Positions 32,626-44,194 of a stretch of DNA of 64,000 bases are shown piece after piece. Source of the DNA: Heterohyrax brucei (lineage: Eukaryota; Chordata; Mammalia; Hyracoidea; Procaviidae); assembly GCA_028571685.1 (NCBI GenBank), contig CM053140.1:62254201-62318200 (forward strand). Reading direction: 5' to 3'. Position 1 is the stretch's first letter. Each line of letters begins with the position of its first letter. Both the position numbers and the translations under genes were made by a program. Under the pieces are notes generated by a model. The model worked only from the letters and a program-made list of their open reading frames with translations, was not told where the DNA came from and did not search any database.

Positions 32626-33367
32626 TATTCTTTAGTATTTTCCCAAGGCTAGCTTGCTCATCTCATGAGTCTTCAAGGTCCTAAGAGTGGGGACCAGAGC
32701 TTACAGATTTCTATCTCTCCCCAAAGTGTCTTCACTAAGCTGAGCTCTTAGTGAACTTACTCAGGGTGTTGGAGGGCAACTCAGACCCAAGTCCTGACGT
32801 GATATACACACTCACACAGGCCAAAGTGGACAAGGGGGTTGGGGCAGCAGATCTGTCAATGTCCTCTCAGGTTGGAGCCACTGCCCACAGCCTGCCCAGG
32901 CTCTACCCTCAGTAGTCCAGAAACTCGAGCCTGGCCCCTGGTCTGACTGAGGGATCTACACTCCTTCTCTCCTCTGCGCCCACAGCCAAGCCCACAGCCG
33001 TGACCAGGCTCCTAAGACCTAGCTGTTCACGTGATAGGAGAAAAAGTCAGGCTCTGAGAGGGGAAGTAACACCCAAGACGGCACAACACCACTGGTTACG
33101 CTGCGACCGGAATCCAGAACCTAAGGCCCCAGCCAACGCTTCTCTCTCTCTCTCTTTCACCAGTAGCCTCTTGCTTTTTCCCTTTCCTTGCTGCTCAGGC
33201 TTCAGGCCAGATGGACAAGCTATTACCTCTGGGAACTGAATTACAAACAGGATAATTCACAAATGTGGCTAAATTGTCCCAAGACACAGCTGTTCCCCAG
33301 GAGAGATTTCCCCTTGGCTACTGAGGAGTCTAAATAGTGGCTGGGAGTAAAGAGGGCACCCAGGAAC

Positions 33368-33515
33368 TACCCTTTACTGTCAAGTCAATTTCAATTCTTT
33401 GCCACCCTATAGGACAGAGAACTGCCCCGTAGGGTTTCCAACAAGAGGCTGGTAGATTCAAGCTGCTGTTTCTTTAGCAGCCATAGCACTTACCCAGCGG
33501 GCCACCAGGGCTCCA
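33368..33515 (-). repeat. AfroSINE, reverse orientation
   Basis: TGTCAAGTCAATTTCAATTC tail, ACTGCCCCGTAGGGTTTCCA body and GGGCCACCAGGGCTC head, all complemented. Confidence 0.85.
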
Positions 33516-35479
33516 CCCAGGAACTAGAACTCCAGAATCCTTATCCCTGTACAGCATTAGAGGTCCTCTCTGCCCCAGATCTCATATGCTGTGCCTGTAA
33601 GGTAGCCCAAGCCGTAGCCACAAAAAGGCCCTCTGTCCCCAGCCCCACCCCACCCGCAGCCATATAGTGTCAGGGAAAGCAAGGAAGGAAGCTCAGCACC
33701 GACTTACTTACTGGGAGAAGTACCTTCCAATCTCCTCCAAAGCCCTACCTGGCATTGTTGGCAGAAGCCAGAATGGGCTGTGTGTCCCCAGCCCCTCTAT
33801 CCAAATCACTCCCACTTTCTACTCCTCCCCCACCCCACAGCTGAAAAAGGAATGAGACCCCTAGTCTTCCCCATACCGTAACATGCCTGTCCTGAACTGC
33901 TCAGCCCACCCAGCCTGCTGAGGCACAGGCAAAGTCCGCAGCTGATGATGAGTGACACCAAATCCCCCTGCTGCCCCCAATTATTTTTAAGCAGGCTGCA
34001 AAATTCAGGCCACGGCTGTAGCTCATGGAAAGGGGGGGGCTCATTATAACTGGCTTCCCCTCCCCCACTGACAGCAGGCGAGGGAAGCTCTTCACACACA
34101 CCATCACATGTGGTCTTGAACATCCTTGTGCCCTGAAGACATGCACACCAAAGCATGTGTGCACTGGCGTATGTACAGACAGGCACTCACAAGTGTTCTG
34201 CACATGAACAGGCAGACACGCACACAGGTCGGTACAGACCACAGATGCATGAACTAACGTTCACGTAGAGTGCACACACTCAGGCATACAAGGGTGTAAA
34301 GTGTCAGACATTTGTGCACATGCACAGAGATGCAAATATACTCTCAAGAATACACACAGGTACTTGGCCCTTAGGGGCTCTGTATATGGCAGCCTGACCT
34401 GTTGTTCCTACCTCTGTGTTCCTGAAATTGCGAGCTTGGCCCCCCAGCCCCACCTCCGTAGCTCCAGCCCATCAAGAAGCATTAAGTCCACTTCTGCAGA
34501 GCCACAGCTTGGCTTCTTCAGAATGGGGCCACCTCTAAACCCAGCCCAAGCCCCCTCCTTCACTCAGTCCTCTTCAGACACACCTTTCAGACACCTTCTA
34601 GGATTTCTACCCTGTGTAGTTACGACCCTCATTGTTCCTGCGGCAACATAAGATCCTGTAGGGGTTCCTTTTTATATCACTCCCCATCCCATTAACAAGA
34701 GAAGGAACTCAATCTCAAAACTAGGCCAGAATCAGCCAGTGATACATTCTAAAACCTCCTGGGTGTGTATGGCCAAGGACTGCTCTCCTCCCACACTGAC
34801 CCAAAGCCAATTCCCTGAGCCACCCCCCTATAAGCGAAACTAGAAAAATGACCTAGAAGAATCTCCATCTCGCAGACAGCCCAGGTGATTATGAGCCATA
34901 TGACTAACCTCCCCGAGCCTCTGTTCTCCCTCTGTGGGACACAGACTATAATCTCTGTCCTCAGGACTGCATACTCCTTCTCCTTCAGCCTCCTGACCAT
35001 TCCCAGCAGGTGCCTGACACATGGTGGGCTCTTCTCCCTTTTCTCAGAACCTCACAACTCTCTCCTTCCCGCTGAAACTGAGATCACTGCTGCCTCTGGG
35101 AAAGCTGAACTACAAGAGTGGCTTTCCCACCTCCAAGCCCAGACCACAAACCACTCCACAAGAGCTAGACAGCAGAGGTGCGGAGATGGGTTCTGAGGAG
35201 GAGATTCCTGGGTCAGAAGGGAGGCTGATGGAGAGGAAGATCAAAAGGCCTCCTCCTCAGGACTCTGGCTGAGCTGAGCGAAGGGCTGGTCTCTGTCATC
35301 TCTGGGACCCTCTTCTCTGGCTAAGAGCTCACTCCACCTCATGGCCTCCTTCCTCAGCACACCCAAGGAGCGCACTATCTGCCCGAGAACACTCAGGCCC
35401 TTACTCCGTGTGTCCTTCCTCCAGGAACCGCCCAGCCTCGGGCTTCCCTTCGGCGCCCAACTGCTTTTGAAGCAGCCAA

Positions 35480-36330
35480 AGTGGCCAGACTAGACTGGGG
35501 AGAATGGAAGGAAGGGGGGACTACAGCGGCTGGGGAGGGAGGCCTCAGGGCAAGGGCTGGGTCTCTGAGATCCCAGGACTGACCTCGTCATTGATCAGGG
35601 GCAGGGGGCCGCTGGGAGCAGGCTTCGGGCGAAGGAGAAGCCGTGGTGGGGCGTGGGCGCGGCGGCTGCGAGCACATCCGTCGCGTTTATCCACCTGGCA
35701 GCTCCAATTCGCCTGCCCGTCACTCACCCTCCGCCTCCTGGGTGCTCGCTGCCCGTCCGGGCCCAGGTGGCTACACGGGCAAGGACCCCCCACTCGAGGC
35801 CTCTGGGTTCCCTGCCTGCGCACCCTGGCCAGGGGGCGGGGTCCTCAAGGGCCCCCTCTCCAGGAACCTCTGGGATCCTACAGTGAGCACATCCTCCCCG
35901 GTGCCTCCGGAGCTGGTGGGCGGGACTGAGCGGAGAGGGTGACCCCCCCCCTTCGGCGCTGCTTACCCTCGGACTGGCAGAGACCCGTTCCACCCTCCTC
36001 CCGGGGGTCTCTCCGAGGCAGGGGCCTCCAGGGGCCTTCCCTAAACCACAGGAATAAAGGTGGGCAGACGGGGTGAACAACTGGGTCTGCCTGCAACCCC
36101 CGGGGGCGGTGCCGCGCGGGCGGCGGGAGAGGGGGCGGTGACTCAGCCGCCCTCCGCCTGCCTCCCCGGAACTTTGCAGCAGCTGGAGCAGCCGTTGCTA
36201 CAGGAACCGAAAGCTTTTGTTCCCCGATGTCTAGGCTGCCCCGGCAGCCGGGTGGCTGGGAGGCTGCCCACTCCCAGGTGGGACTCAGGTCCAGCTACAC
36301 TGTTCACAGGACTTTCAGCCGAGCAGACGT
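35480..36330 (-). promoter_or_regulatory. ADGRB2: CpG-rich block, possible alternative ADGRB2 promoter and first exon
   Basis: CpG-dense, repeat-poor. On the minus strand a strong donor GGAGG|GTGAGTGAC ends a possible exon at 35728, and a second donor-like GAG|GTCAGT lies at about 35584. A TGACTCA AP-1 site is at about 36140. Whether it is transcribed cannot be read from sequence. Confidence 0.3.
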
Positions 36331-36904
36331 CACAGGTTTGAGGCCCATCTCTTCCCCTTATCCATCCTTCACCAACCCCTTCCTGCCAAAGCCAGGTTTC
36401 TTCAAAAGTGCAGGGCTCTCAGGCCAGGCAGCCCTGTAACTCCCTCCTAAAGAGCTATCCCTCTGCACAGTAGCCTGGGAAGTTCCTGATGGTGTCTGAC
36501 CTCCCAGGAGGAGACGGAAGCTCCTCTGTGGTGCAGGGCATTCCCCCTTCCACTAAGGCAGGCTGCCTTTGGGGGCCTTGACATAGGTTTCCTCCTCTTA
36601 CTTACCCTACCTTCTCAACCGCTACACCAGAACTGGGACCTTGGAGACAAAGCCTGGCATTTACTGATACTCCTCTGGCTGGATTGCATCCCCAAGAAGT
36701 CCAGTGGGATGACGCAGGGTGGGAGGGAGGGCAAACAGTCACAGGCTGCCTAGACCCACTGAAACCAATAGGACTGAAGGTATTTTCTGGCTTTATTACT
36801 CTGGAAGTTGGTTGAGGTATATTTCTCCCCTAGAATTCAGAGTACAAAGTGGGGGAGGAGAGAGGGGACTGAATTTGGCCTTGAAAAGAAACAGACCAAC
36901 ACAC

Positions 36905-37066
36905 CTATCGTTTCTGAGCACTGCAAAGTGCCCAACACTCTACACAATCTCATTTCATTCTTTCAGCAACTACATGCAGCAGTGATCACTGACCCATTTT
37001 ACAGAGGGGCAACTGAGGCTCCGAAAGATTAAGTAGCTTGCCCAGGTCACACAACCTTTGAACCCC
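36905..37066 (+). repeat. MIR element
   Basis: TCTGAGCACTGCAAAGTGCC, then CCATTTTACAGAGGGGCAAC, then AGTAGCTTGCCCAGGTCACA. Confidence 0.75.
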
Positions 37067-37123
37067 GATCATGTGGCCAAAGGTTGAGTTCGAAGGTGGA
37101 TCATGTGGCCAAAGGTTGGGTTC
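37067..37123 (+). repeat. short tandem duplication
   Basis: GATCATGTGGCCAAAGGTTG occurs at 37067 and again at 37099; 25-nt copies differ at one base, 32-bp spacing. Confidence 0.9.
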
Positions 37124-37773
37124 CTAGCTAATCAACTCCATTACCTGGGTGCTGGGAGGCTGGGAAGTGGGCAGAGACCAGCCGGGACCTCACTTTGTGT
37201 TACAGAAATGCCTACCACATATACACACTCCCAGGCTAGGCCTTGGGGGTGGAGAACAGAAAGCAGGAGGAGAAGTAGGAGAGAAGGCAGAAAAAGAGAG
37301 CAGAGGGGAAGACATCCTCTGCTGACTTGGTCCAGAGAAGGTCCTCCCTCACTCCCCTCCTCACCAGTGCACACCTCATGCTGAGTTCATACTGCTCTAC
37401 TCCATCTTGGGCAGCACAGGGGACACTCCCCAGGTGCCTGCTCTATCGCAGGGTCAGGCGCACTCCACTGCAGCCTGCATACTCCATACCCAAGCCAGTC
37501 AGAGCCTGCCTTTGCCCACACTTCCCACCTCGCTGGGACAGCCACAGGGTATACACGGGATCCCAAGGGCACCTGCCCAAGCCCAACCAGATCCCACTGA
37601 AGCCAGGGGGCCACTCCTACTGGCCTGTGCCTGATGGCCTCAAAGGATTCCTGATTTGCTTTTGGGGGTGAGCCCTCCACCCCATCCCACTCTCAGAGCA
37701 AGTGAGCTGACCGGGAACGTCGGGCACAGGTAGCACGAGGGGGCACACTGCCTCGCCCACCAATCTCATTTAC

Positions 37774-38140
37774 CTAGGGACTTCCCAGTAACAATCCTGC
37801 AGCCACCGCTGCTGCTCCTGGCTGCGGAAACGAGGGGTTGCCCAAGGGAGGAAAAGGGGCGGGCCGCGGGCAGGGGGCGCCAGAGGACGCCCGGGGGCCC
37901 GGCTGGCAGCTGGTGAGGCGGGCAGGCAGGCGGCATCTCCCAGCTCGGGCACCCCTCCCCCCCGCGAACATCAGACCCATCGCCCGCTCTGCACCGGCCG
38001 CGTCGCCGAGGACTTCCTGCAGCCGTGCCCTCGGACTGAGCTGACTGCAGGAGTGGCCGACAACTTGACAGCCTACAACCCCCAAGTCATGACGGCCCCC
38101 GGGGCTGCGGGAGGGTGCATCTGACGCTTGGTTCCATGCC
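37774..38140 (-). promoter_or_regulatory. ADGRB2: CpG-rich block with a possible non-coding exon
   Basis: High CpG density, with a good minus-strand donor CTAG|GTAAAT at 37774/37773. No coding frame continuous with the receptor. Could be an alternative 5' UTR exon. Confidence 0.25.
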
Positions 38141-38149
38141 GGGGTTGGA

Positions 38150-38850
38150 AGGAGTCGGGGAATGGACAGACTCCTGCCTAAGATGGACACAGGGGAGCCA
38201 GGGATGCGGGTCCAGGCGTGATCTGGGTGTACGGGAGGGGGCTCTAAGCAGACACTGGGGACATGGCCCAAAGTCCAGGCTAGGGGGGAGGGGACTTGCA
38301 GCAGAGATTGGCTAGGGAAGGCGGGACTCCAGGCAGATATGGGGGGAGGGGGCACTCGGGGCAGAAATGGAAGGGATGCACAGTCGGGGTACCGGCGTAG
38401 GGGAAGGCAGTAACTATAGACAGACATAGATGGGAACGAGAACGACTCTGGGCAGAGGTGAAATGGGGAGTGGGGAGCAGGGTCCGGCACCCAGACTAGG
38501 AATGGAGATGGAGGAAGACACAGTCGAGCTGCAGGTTGGAGAGAGGAGCTATAATCAAGGCGGAGGCGCACTGCCGAGATCGGGGCTGAGATAGGGAGAG
38601 CCTCGAGATCGTGATGGGGGTACTGTTTGGGTCAGGATTTGGGGGCTTTCAGCAGAGATGGGCAAGGGGATCGGTCCAGGTTGAGGGAGGAGGAGGGCGG
38701 AGGAAAAGGGACTCATCAGAGATGAAGGGGGCCTTGGTCCCAGGCTTGAGAGTTCCCGGATAGATGCGGGTGGGTGGGTGCTGAACGAACTCGGTCCTGG
38801 AGGGGGGGAAATTCAGCAGAGATCGGCTGTGAAAGCGCCCCGAGTTCGGG
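38150..38850 (+). repeat. decayed G-rich tandem repeat just downstream of exon 1
   Basis: A GCAGAGATGGG-like core recurs about ten times (38248, 38301, 38333, 38361, 38421, 38452, 38574, 38652, 38717, 38816), separated by GGGG-rich spacers of about 30-120 bp. The pattern suggests an eroded minisatellite. Confidence 0.5.
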
Positions 38851-38869
38851 CTGGTGCGGAAACTCGGGA

Positions 38870-39620
38870 CCGCGCCAGTGAGCTCCTTGCGCCGCCGGGT
38901 CGGGGTCTGGGGCCATGCACTCACCTGGGCGCCGTCAGCAGCAGGAGCGGGGGCCGGCGCTGGCGGAGGCTGCCACGGGGCGCAAGTTTGCCATCCCTGA
39001 GGCGGGGGCCGGGCCGGGCGCGGGGCAGCTCGCGACAGCCACGCCGATGGCCGAGGCTCCCGCTCCGCGGAGCGGCGGGTGCAGAAAAGGCGCGGCGGAG
39101 CAGTGTCGGGCGGGCGGGCAGCAGGCGCCGGGCCGGGCGCGGGCTTCTGCCACCGCCGCCGCCGCCTCCTCGCTGCGCCGCCCCCCGCTCCCCTACCCCG
39201 CGCGCCGCCCGCGCCTCGCGCCGCCTCCTATTTGCGGGCGGCGGCCGCAGCCCCAGGCCCCAAAAGCCGAAGCCGCATCCTCCTCGGTCTCCTCGCGCCG
39301 CCGCCACTGCCAAGCCAGATTCCTCCGGCCGCTCCGGCCGCTGCCCGCAGCGCGCGCGGGGCCGAGTGACGGCCGAGGCGGGACGCGGCGCCTGCGCGGG
39401 CCGGGCCCGGGTGGGGGCGCGCGCCGGGCCGGGCGAGAGGAGCCGCCGGGGAAGGGGCGGGGGGCGGGGGCGACGCGCACCGCCTCCTGTTAAAGGGGGA
39501 GCAGCGCCAGCCGAGCCCAGCGCACCCTCCTTCTCCCCCTCCCTGGGCCCCGGGCGCCGGCGCGGGAGAAGCCCCGGGTAAGCCCTCGCCCCGCCCGCGG
39601 CCTCCTGGACTGCAGGTTGT
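38870..39620 (-). promoter_or_regulatory. ADGRB2: CpG island, main ADGRB2 promoter
   Basis: The highest CpG density of the window, extremely GC-rich, with GGGCGG/CCGCCC SP1-type boxes (for example 39455-39465) and no repeats. It sits where the 5' end of the gene is expected and encloses a non-coding exon with a perfect donor. No convincing TATA box, as usual for such promoters. Confidence 0.8.
38925..39500 (-). other. ADGRB2: ADGRB2 exon 1, 5' UTR (5' end approximate)
   Basis: Donor CCCAG|GTGAGTGC at 38925/38924 is near-perfect. The upstream end is a guess inside the CpG island. The exon contains two short upstream reading frames on the coding strand: ATG at 39278 (16 codons, stop at 39228) and ATG at 38994 (19 codons, stop at 38935), both with a purine at -3. 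Confidence 0.6.
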
Positions 39621-39748
39621 GGCAATCCGTGACGCCCCTCCAGTGATACCCTGAGCCAGAGTCATCTTGTGCAGCAAGGGTCTCCAAGGCCCTAGGGCTG
39701 AAGCAGGAGCCACCGCCCCCACCATGGGCAGTGCATATTGCATACCCT

Positions 39749-40200
39749 TGTGCATGCAAGTGTCACTCATGTGCTCTGAACTTTGCATATGCTTATGCAT
39801 ACAGGTGCTCTTTGTGTGCACTGCAATGTTGCCTGTCACTGTGCATGCAAGTGTCATACACATGCAGCGTGTTAACATGTGTTCAGACCGTGATTGCTTA
39901 TTGCTTGTTCCTGTGCATATAAATAGTTTATGTGTGCAAGGTTACAAGTGCCACATGTGTGGTGTGTGTCATGGGTCACTCATATGTAGGAGCTACATGT
40001 AAGCTGCAGTGTGGTATGTTTGGTGCATACTCTGGTGTAAACTCTGCAATGTTGCATGTCTTTAGGCACAGGGATGCTGCACGTGTGCAATGTGTTACAT
40101 GTTTTCTCAAATGTCTGTGTATTCTCACAAGTGCCTTTCCGTGTGCTGGGATGCCCCTATGTTGCATCTGTTTGTGTAGAAGCAGCAAAAATGTACACAT
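39749..40200 (+). repeat. degenerate TGTGCATGCA-rich tract
   Basis: TGTGCATGCAAGTGTCA is repeated exactly at 39749 and 39840 (91 bp apart) within a TG/CA-rich low-complexity region. Open frames here are Cys-rich by composition and not credible genes. Confidence 0.55.
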
Positions 40201-40689
40201 CTACCCTACTCCCCATCCTGCACTGTGTGTACGGACTGGTGGGTGGAGCCTAAGCCCTCATGGTTCAGGGGGTGTCTTGGGAGACACCCATGCCTCAGGG
40301 CCCTGGTTGAGTGGTTTGTGGCCTGGGCATGTTGCCACGAGAAAGGTGGGAAGACCGGGGGCACACCACTGTGGCCAAAGACAAGTCGGTTAATCAGATG
40401 GCTCTGGTCAGAGAAGTGCAGCTGTGGTCTAAGCAGAACCCAGCAGGGGGCACCTTTGCAGTAAGGGTGGGAAGGCCTCGGGAACCTTTTTGAAGATTCT
40501 CTGGTGGGGAGGGGATCAACCCTGGAGGACAAAAAAGACCCCAGTCCACCCACATCCAACTCCACCTCTTTACTGAGGCCCCCTGAGTTGTGTCACACCA
40601 GAGATTAGAACAGGACAGAAAGACCCCACATGTCCCCAAGGACAAGACAAGGAAAAGGCAGACAGAACCACCCGTGTTCCCTCTGTCTG

Positions 40690-40810
40690 TCCCTCCCCCT
40701 CCGGCAGTCTCTGTGACATTTGTTGTGAGTGATTGTGAGAGATTATCGACTTTAATGGAAAGAGGTAATAAGGGGCAATGAAGAAATCTCACCTGTCACC
40801 TTAAGGGAAT
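40690..40810. promoter_or_regulatory. candidate conserved non-coding block
   Basis: Repeat-free AT-richer block about 1.2 kb upstream of exon 1, with GTGACATTTGTTGTGAGTG, AGATTATCGAC and TTTAATGGAAAG. The assignment rests on composition and proximity to the promoter. Confidence 0.3.
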
Positions 40811-41159
40811 TTATGAGGCAGTAAGAAGAGAGGAGGAGGACCAGGCTGGCACCTTCCCTTTCCCCGTGGGAGCCCAAGGAGGCCTGGGCCTTGGACCTAA
40901 CACTGGCAGGCAGGGCTCCTGGATTCTTCCTGGGTACCTGCTGCTACTGTGAAAGCTGAGCTAGGCAGACCTCTCCATCTGCAATGTGTGCTGAGAGATG
41001 CATGGGGGACAGTGGGTGTCTGAGCTGAGACCCTGGGCCCCCTCTTAGGCACTGTGATGGGGAGTGCAGTTACTGGGATTAGGGCCTCAAGGAGATAGGC
41101 AGAGTGGTCAGGACAAGGGGTACCCTTAAGGATGCAACAACAGGCCCTTAGGAGCCTCC

Positions 41160-41280
41160 ACGACCATCTACTCCAGAGATTTAGCTGCCCCCCTTCCCCT
41201 CTTATAAGAAGCTTACCTCCCTTCTTATGAATATTTATGATAATTAGCATACTGGAGACCCAGCGCCCAGAGAAACCTAG
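41160..41280. promoter_or_regulatory. candidate conserved non-coding block
   Basis: Contains CTTATGAATATTTATGATAA followed by TTAGCATACTGG: POU and homeodomain-like AT-rich sites in otherwise GC-rich DNA. Confidence 0.35.
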
Positions 41281-41639
41281 GCAAGTGTCTGGCAGCTGGA
41301 TCCCTGAAGCCCTCCTCAAACCCAGGATGCAACTGAGATGGGGGTAATAGGTAGGGTTGGCTCCAGATAGACCATTGTTTGGTCTGCTTTTCTGTTCCTT
41401 GCTAGCTCTCTGACTTCTTGCACTCACCCAGCCACAAAATTGTGTGCCCTAGGAAAAACAGGTGGTCAGACAGGGTGATGGACTGCCAAAGATATTACCC
41501 CATCCCCAAGGACTCCTGAGGGCAGAGTGGGGAGGTCAACAGGGCTATGGGATCTGGGTAAACAGGGCAGGACCTCCTCCCTGGCTCTCCCTGGAGGTGC
41601 CACCTTCCATTAGGGCTTCCCCAACTCCTTTCCCAGGAG

Positions 41640-41800
41640 CTCCAGCCCTTCCAGACTCTTGCTGGCAATAATGCCGCCTGCAGGGAAGGACTGTGGAGTA
41701 ATTACAAACCGTTTCCACATTCAAATCCAGCTGGTTTAGGAGAAATTACTTCTTTGATGGCCCTGGAAGGGGTGGGAAAAGCAAGCCTTAGGCCTAGGAG
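41640..41800. promoter_or_regulatory. candidate conserved non-coding block
   Basis: GGAGTAATTACAAACCG and GAGAAATTACTTCTTTGATG carry TAATTA-type homeodomain cores. Repeat-free, no coding potential. Confidence 0.35.
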
Positions 41801-42216
41801 GAACCTCCAGAAGAAGGGAGCAGAGGCTGGGTAAGGGAAGGTCCACCAACCTGTGTGAGTGTAAAAGGCTTGGAGGGAGTGAGAGAGCATCTCCTCTTCC
41901 CCTCTCTGGCCTTCTAGCACATGGGGCCAAGGACAAGGACCCCAGCCCTTTAGACCCCGGGGGGGGGGCTTCCCCTAGAGCCTCTGATAGGATGGAGGCC
42001 CCCCCACCCCAGAGGAGCAACTAGAGGCCAAGTTCTCTTTCCTATTCTCACACTGACTGCCGGGTGACCTTGAGAAAGCGTCTTCAGCTTTTCTGGGCCT
42101 CTCTTACCTTATCTATGAAATGGTATAAATGACATCAATCTGGGCTCCCATAAGAGAAAAGAGAGGGAGCAGCAAGCATCATGCCCCTCCCCAAAAGGGG
42201 TCTTTATCAATAATAA

Positions 42217-42392
42217 TCTTAAACCTCACTGATGTAGAGTTGATTCTGACTCATAGTGACCCTGTAGTACAGAATAGAACCTCCCCATACGGTTTCCAAG
42301 GCTGAAATCTTTATGGAAGCAGACTATCACATGTTTCTCCTGAGTGGTGGCCTGGGGGTATGAACCATAAACCTTTTGGTTAACTGATGAAC
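42217..42392 (-). repeat. AfroSINE, reverse orientation
   Basis: GTAGAGTTGATTCTGACTCA, then CCATACGGTTTCCAAGGC, then AACCTTTTGGTTAACTGATG. Confidence 0.85.
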
Positions 42393-43484
42393 AATTTAAA
42401 TGCTGTCCTTTTAATAATTATTACCAATTGATTAGTATTTTTGTTAACAACAGCCACCAACAACTCTAGAGGCAGTGCAACCCTCAAAGCCTGAGTCACA
42501 GGGCAGCTCAGGAGAGGGCTGTGGTTTGGGGAAGAAGCTCCCCAGCCTCACTTGCTTGGCCTCAGCCCTGCCTCCCACTGGGCAAGCCACTGTTACGCTT
42601 CATTGCCCTTTAAATAGATGAGAAAATGTTCTTCTTCCTTTCCCAATGATTTATTTGGCCTACAGCCTGGGCAGGTTTCCTTCTAGCAGATGGGATCTAG
42701 GAGCACCCCTCACTCAGCCCCTGCCCACGACTGCCACTAGGCCAGCACCTCTACCATCACCCAAAGATCTGAGTACTAAGGTCTCTTTCTAGACCCCCAC
42801 TCTTACTCCCAGACATCTATAAGAGTTCCTAGTGTGTCCCACAGACACCCACGTCTTCTCATCGGGGTCGGCCCCACATCTCATATGACCAACACCTCAG
42901 TACTTGGACATCATGGAGGTTATCGTGAAAAGATGCAGTAGCCTTGTCTGTGGTAAGTGCTGCACAGCTAGCTTCTATCCTGCTGCAGATACTAAGTGGG
43001 TTAGGAGTCAGGGGCAACCCAAGCTGGTGTTCATCCCTTTCTTAGTACTCTGCATTGAGGAGAGAAGGCAGTAGTAGTTGCTTCCCAACCAGATCTTCCC
43101 AGGTCAATTCCAGGTTTGCATGAGCAGTACCTATCTTCTGACCCCTGGGGCAGAGACTGGAGAAGCCCTTTAGAGTCCTGGGTGATCTTCACATACAGGT
43201 CTTACACTGAGAGGTGCACACAAGTGTTTATAGAGCCTGGAAGCAAGAGGGTGGCTTCATTCGTTCCTTCAACAATTATTTCTTGAGTGCTTGCTGTTTT
43301 AGGCACTGGGATCCAGGCCATCAGCAAGTTCAGTGGTTCTACCTCCAAATATATCCCAAGTCGAACCACTGTTCACATCCCCACTGCCAACACTTGAGTC
43401 TGAGCCACCATCACCCAGCGTCTGCACTCTCCCTTAACCAGTCCCAGTGTCACACTCCTACCCCATGCCACTCCAGCCCATTCT

Positions 43485-44035
43485 CCTGGAGCCAACAGAG
43501 CCATCCTTCAAAATCACTCCAGTGGCTTCCCAAGGCCCTTAGCATCAAAAACAAAGGCCTTCCAGAGCCTGCATGATCCAGCCCCAGCCCACCTCTCCAG
43601 ACACATCTCTGCTCCCCAACCCACACAGCATGCCCCGGTCACAGAGACCTTCCTATTTTTCCTCTAGCTCTTCCATGGCTGATACTTTCTTATCACAGAG
43701 ATCTAAGCACCAACGTCATCTCCTCCAGGGGCATCCCCTGACCATCCTGACCACATGTCTAAAGCAGCCCTGCACCCTGAGTCCCTGTATCCCATTGTTA
43801 CTGTTAGTCTTCCAGTCGACTCTGACTCATGGTGACCCCATGTGTTTGGGCCCTGTTTTATTTGCTTCCTAGCACTCAATACTCTGCAAATACTTGTTCA
43901 TTTATCCACATGCCACCTGTCTCCCCTGCTGGACTGTGATATTCACGAAGGCAGAGACTTCATCCATCCATTCACAGCTGGATCTCCTGGCACCTAGAAC
44001 TATGACAAGCATATAGGTACTCAATAAATTCCAAC
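43485..44035 (+). repeat. L2 LINE fragment with an AfroSINE piece
   Basis: GCCTTCCAGAGCCTGCATGA, then CATCTCCTCCAGGGGCATCC, then ACTCAATAAATTCCAACTGA follow the L2 3' order. A 50-bp reverse AfroSINE tail (CCAGTCGACTCTGACTCATG) sits at 43794-43846. Confidence 0.6.
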
Positions 44036-44061
44036 TGAGTGGCACTTGGCTTTGGCTGGCT

Positions 44062-44100
44062 AAATGAATGAATGCATACATGAGTGAATGAATGAGTGGT
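44062..44100 (+). repeat. (TGAA)n-type tract
   Basis: Imperfect AATGAATGAATG units following the L2 end, a usual L2/MIR terminal pattern. Confidence 0.6.
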
Positions 44101-44194
44101 GAGAAGGCAGGGAGAGACTGTCATTTCAGTATACGGTCCATGATTGATGCTCGCTGTAAACCAGTGTTTCAATTTCCTATGTGATGAACCAGAA

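Larger units (their letters stand above)
31504..38924 (-). other. ADGRB2: ADGRB2 5' intron region
   Basis: 7.4 kb between the non-coding exon 1 and the first coding exon. It holds two reverse AfroSINEs, MIRs, two extra CpG-rich blocks that might be alternative first exons, and a decayed G-rich tandem repeat. No coding frame of the receptor. Confidence 0.65.
420..39500 (-). other. ADGRB2: ADGRB2 (BAI2) transcription unit, adhesion G-protein-coupled receptor B2
   Basis: The joined exons encode a 1,550-residue adhesion GPCR of the brain angiogenesis inhibitor family: signal peptide, cysteine-rich N-terminal region, four TSP type-1 repeats, hormone-receptor domain, GAIN domain with GPS, 7TM and a long tail ending in QTEV. 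Four rather than five TSP repeats, and residue-level agreement with what I recall of human BAI2, separate it from ADGRB1 and ADGRB3. Family knowledge: these are neuronal plasma-membrane receptors, self-cleaved at the GPS, signalling through G proteins, and binding PDZ scaffolds at synapses. All 29 coding exons are phase-compatible and free of stops. The 5' limit is approximate: it is the upper part of the CpG island, because no transcript data are available. Confidence 0.96.

Noticed and set aside
38778..39581. 267-codon and other long open frames on both strands of the CpG island
   Set aside because: Arg/Ala/Gly/Pro-rich frames are expected in DNA of this GC content, where stop codons are rare. 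No domain or splice logic supports coding.
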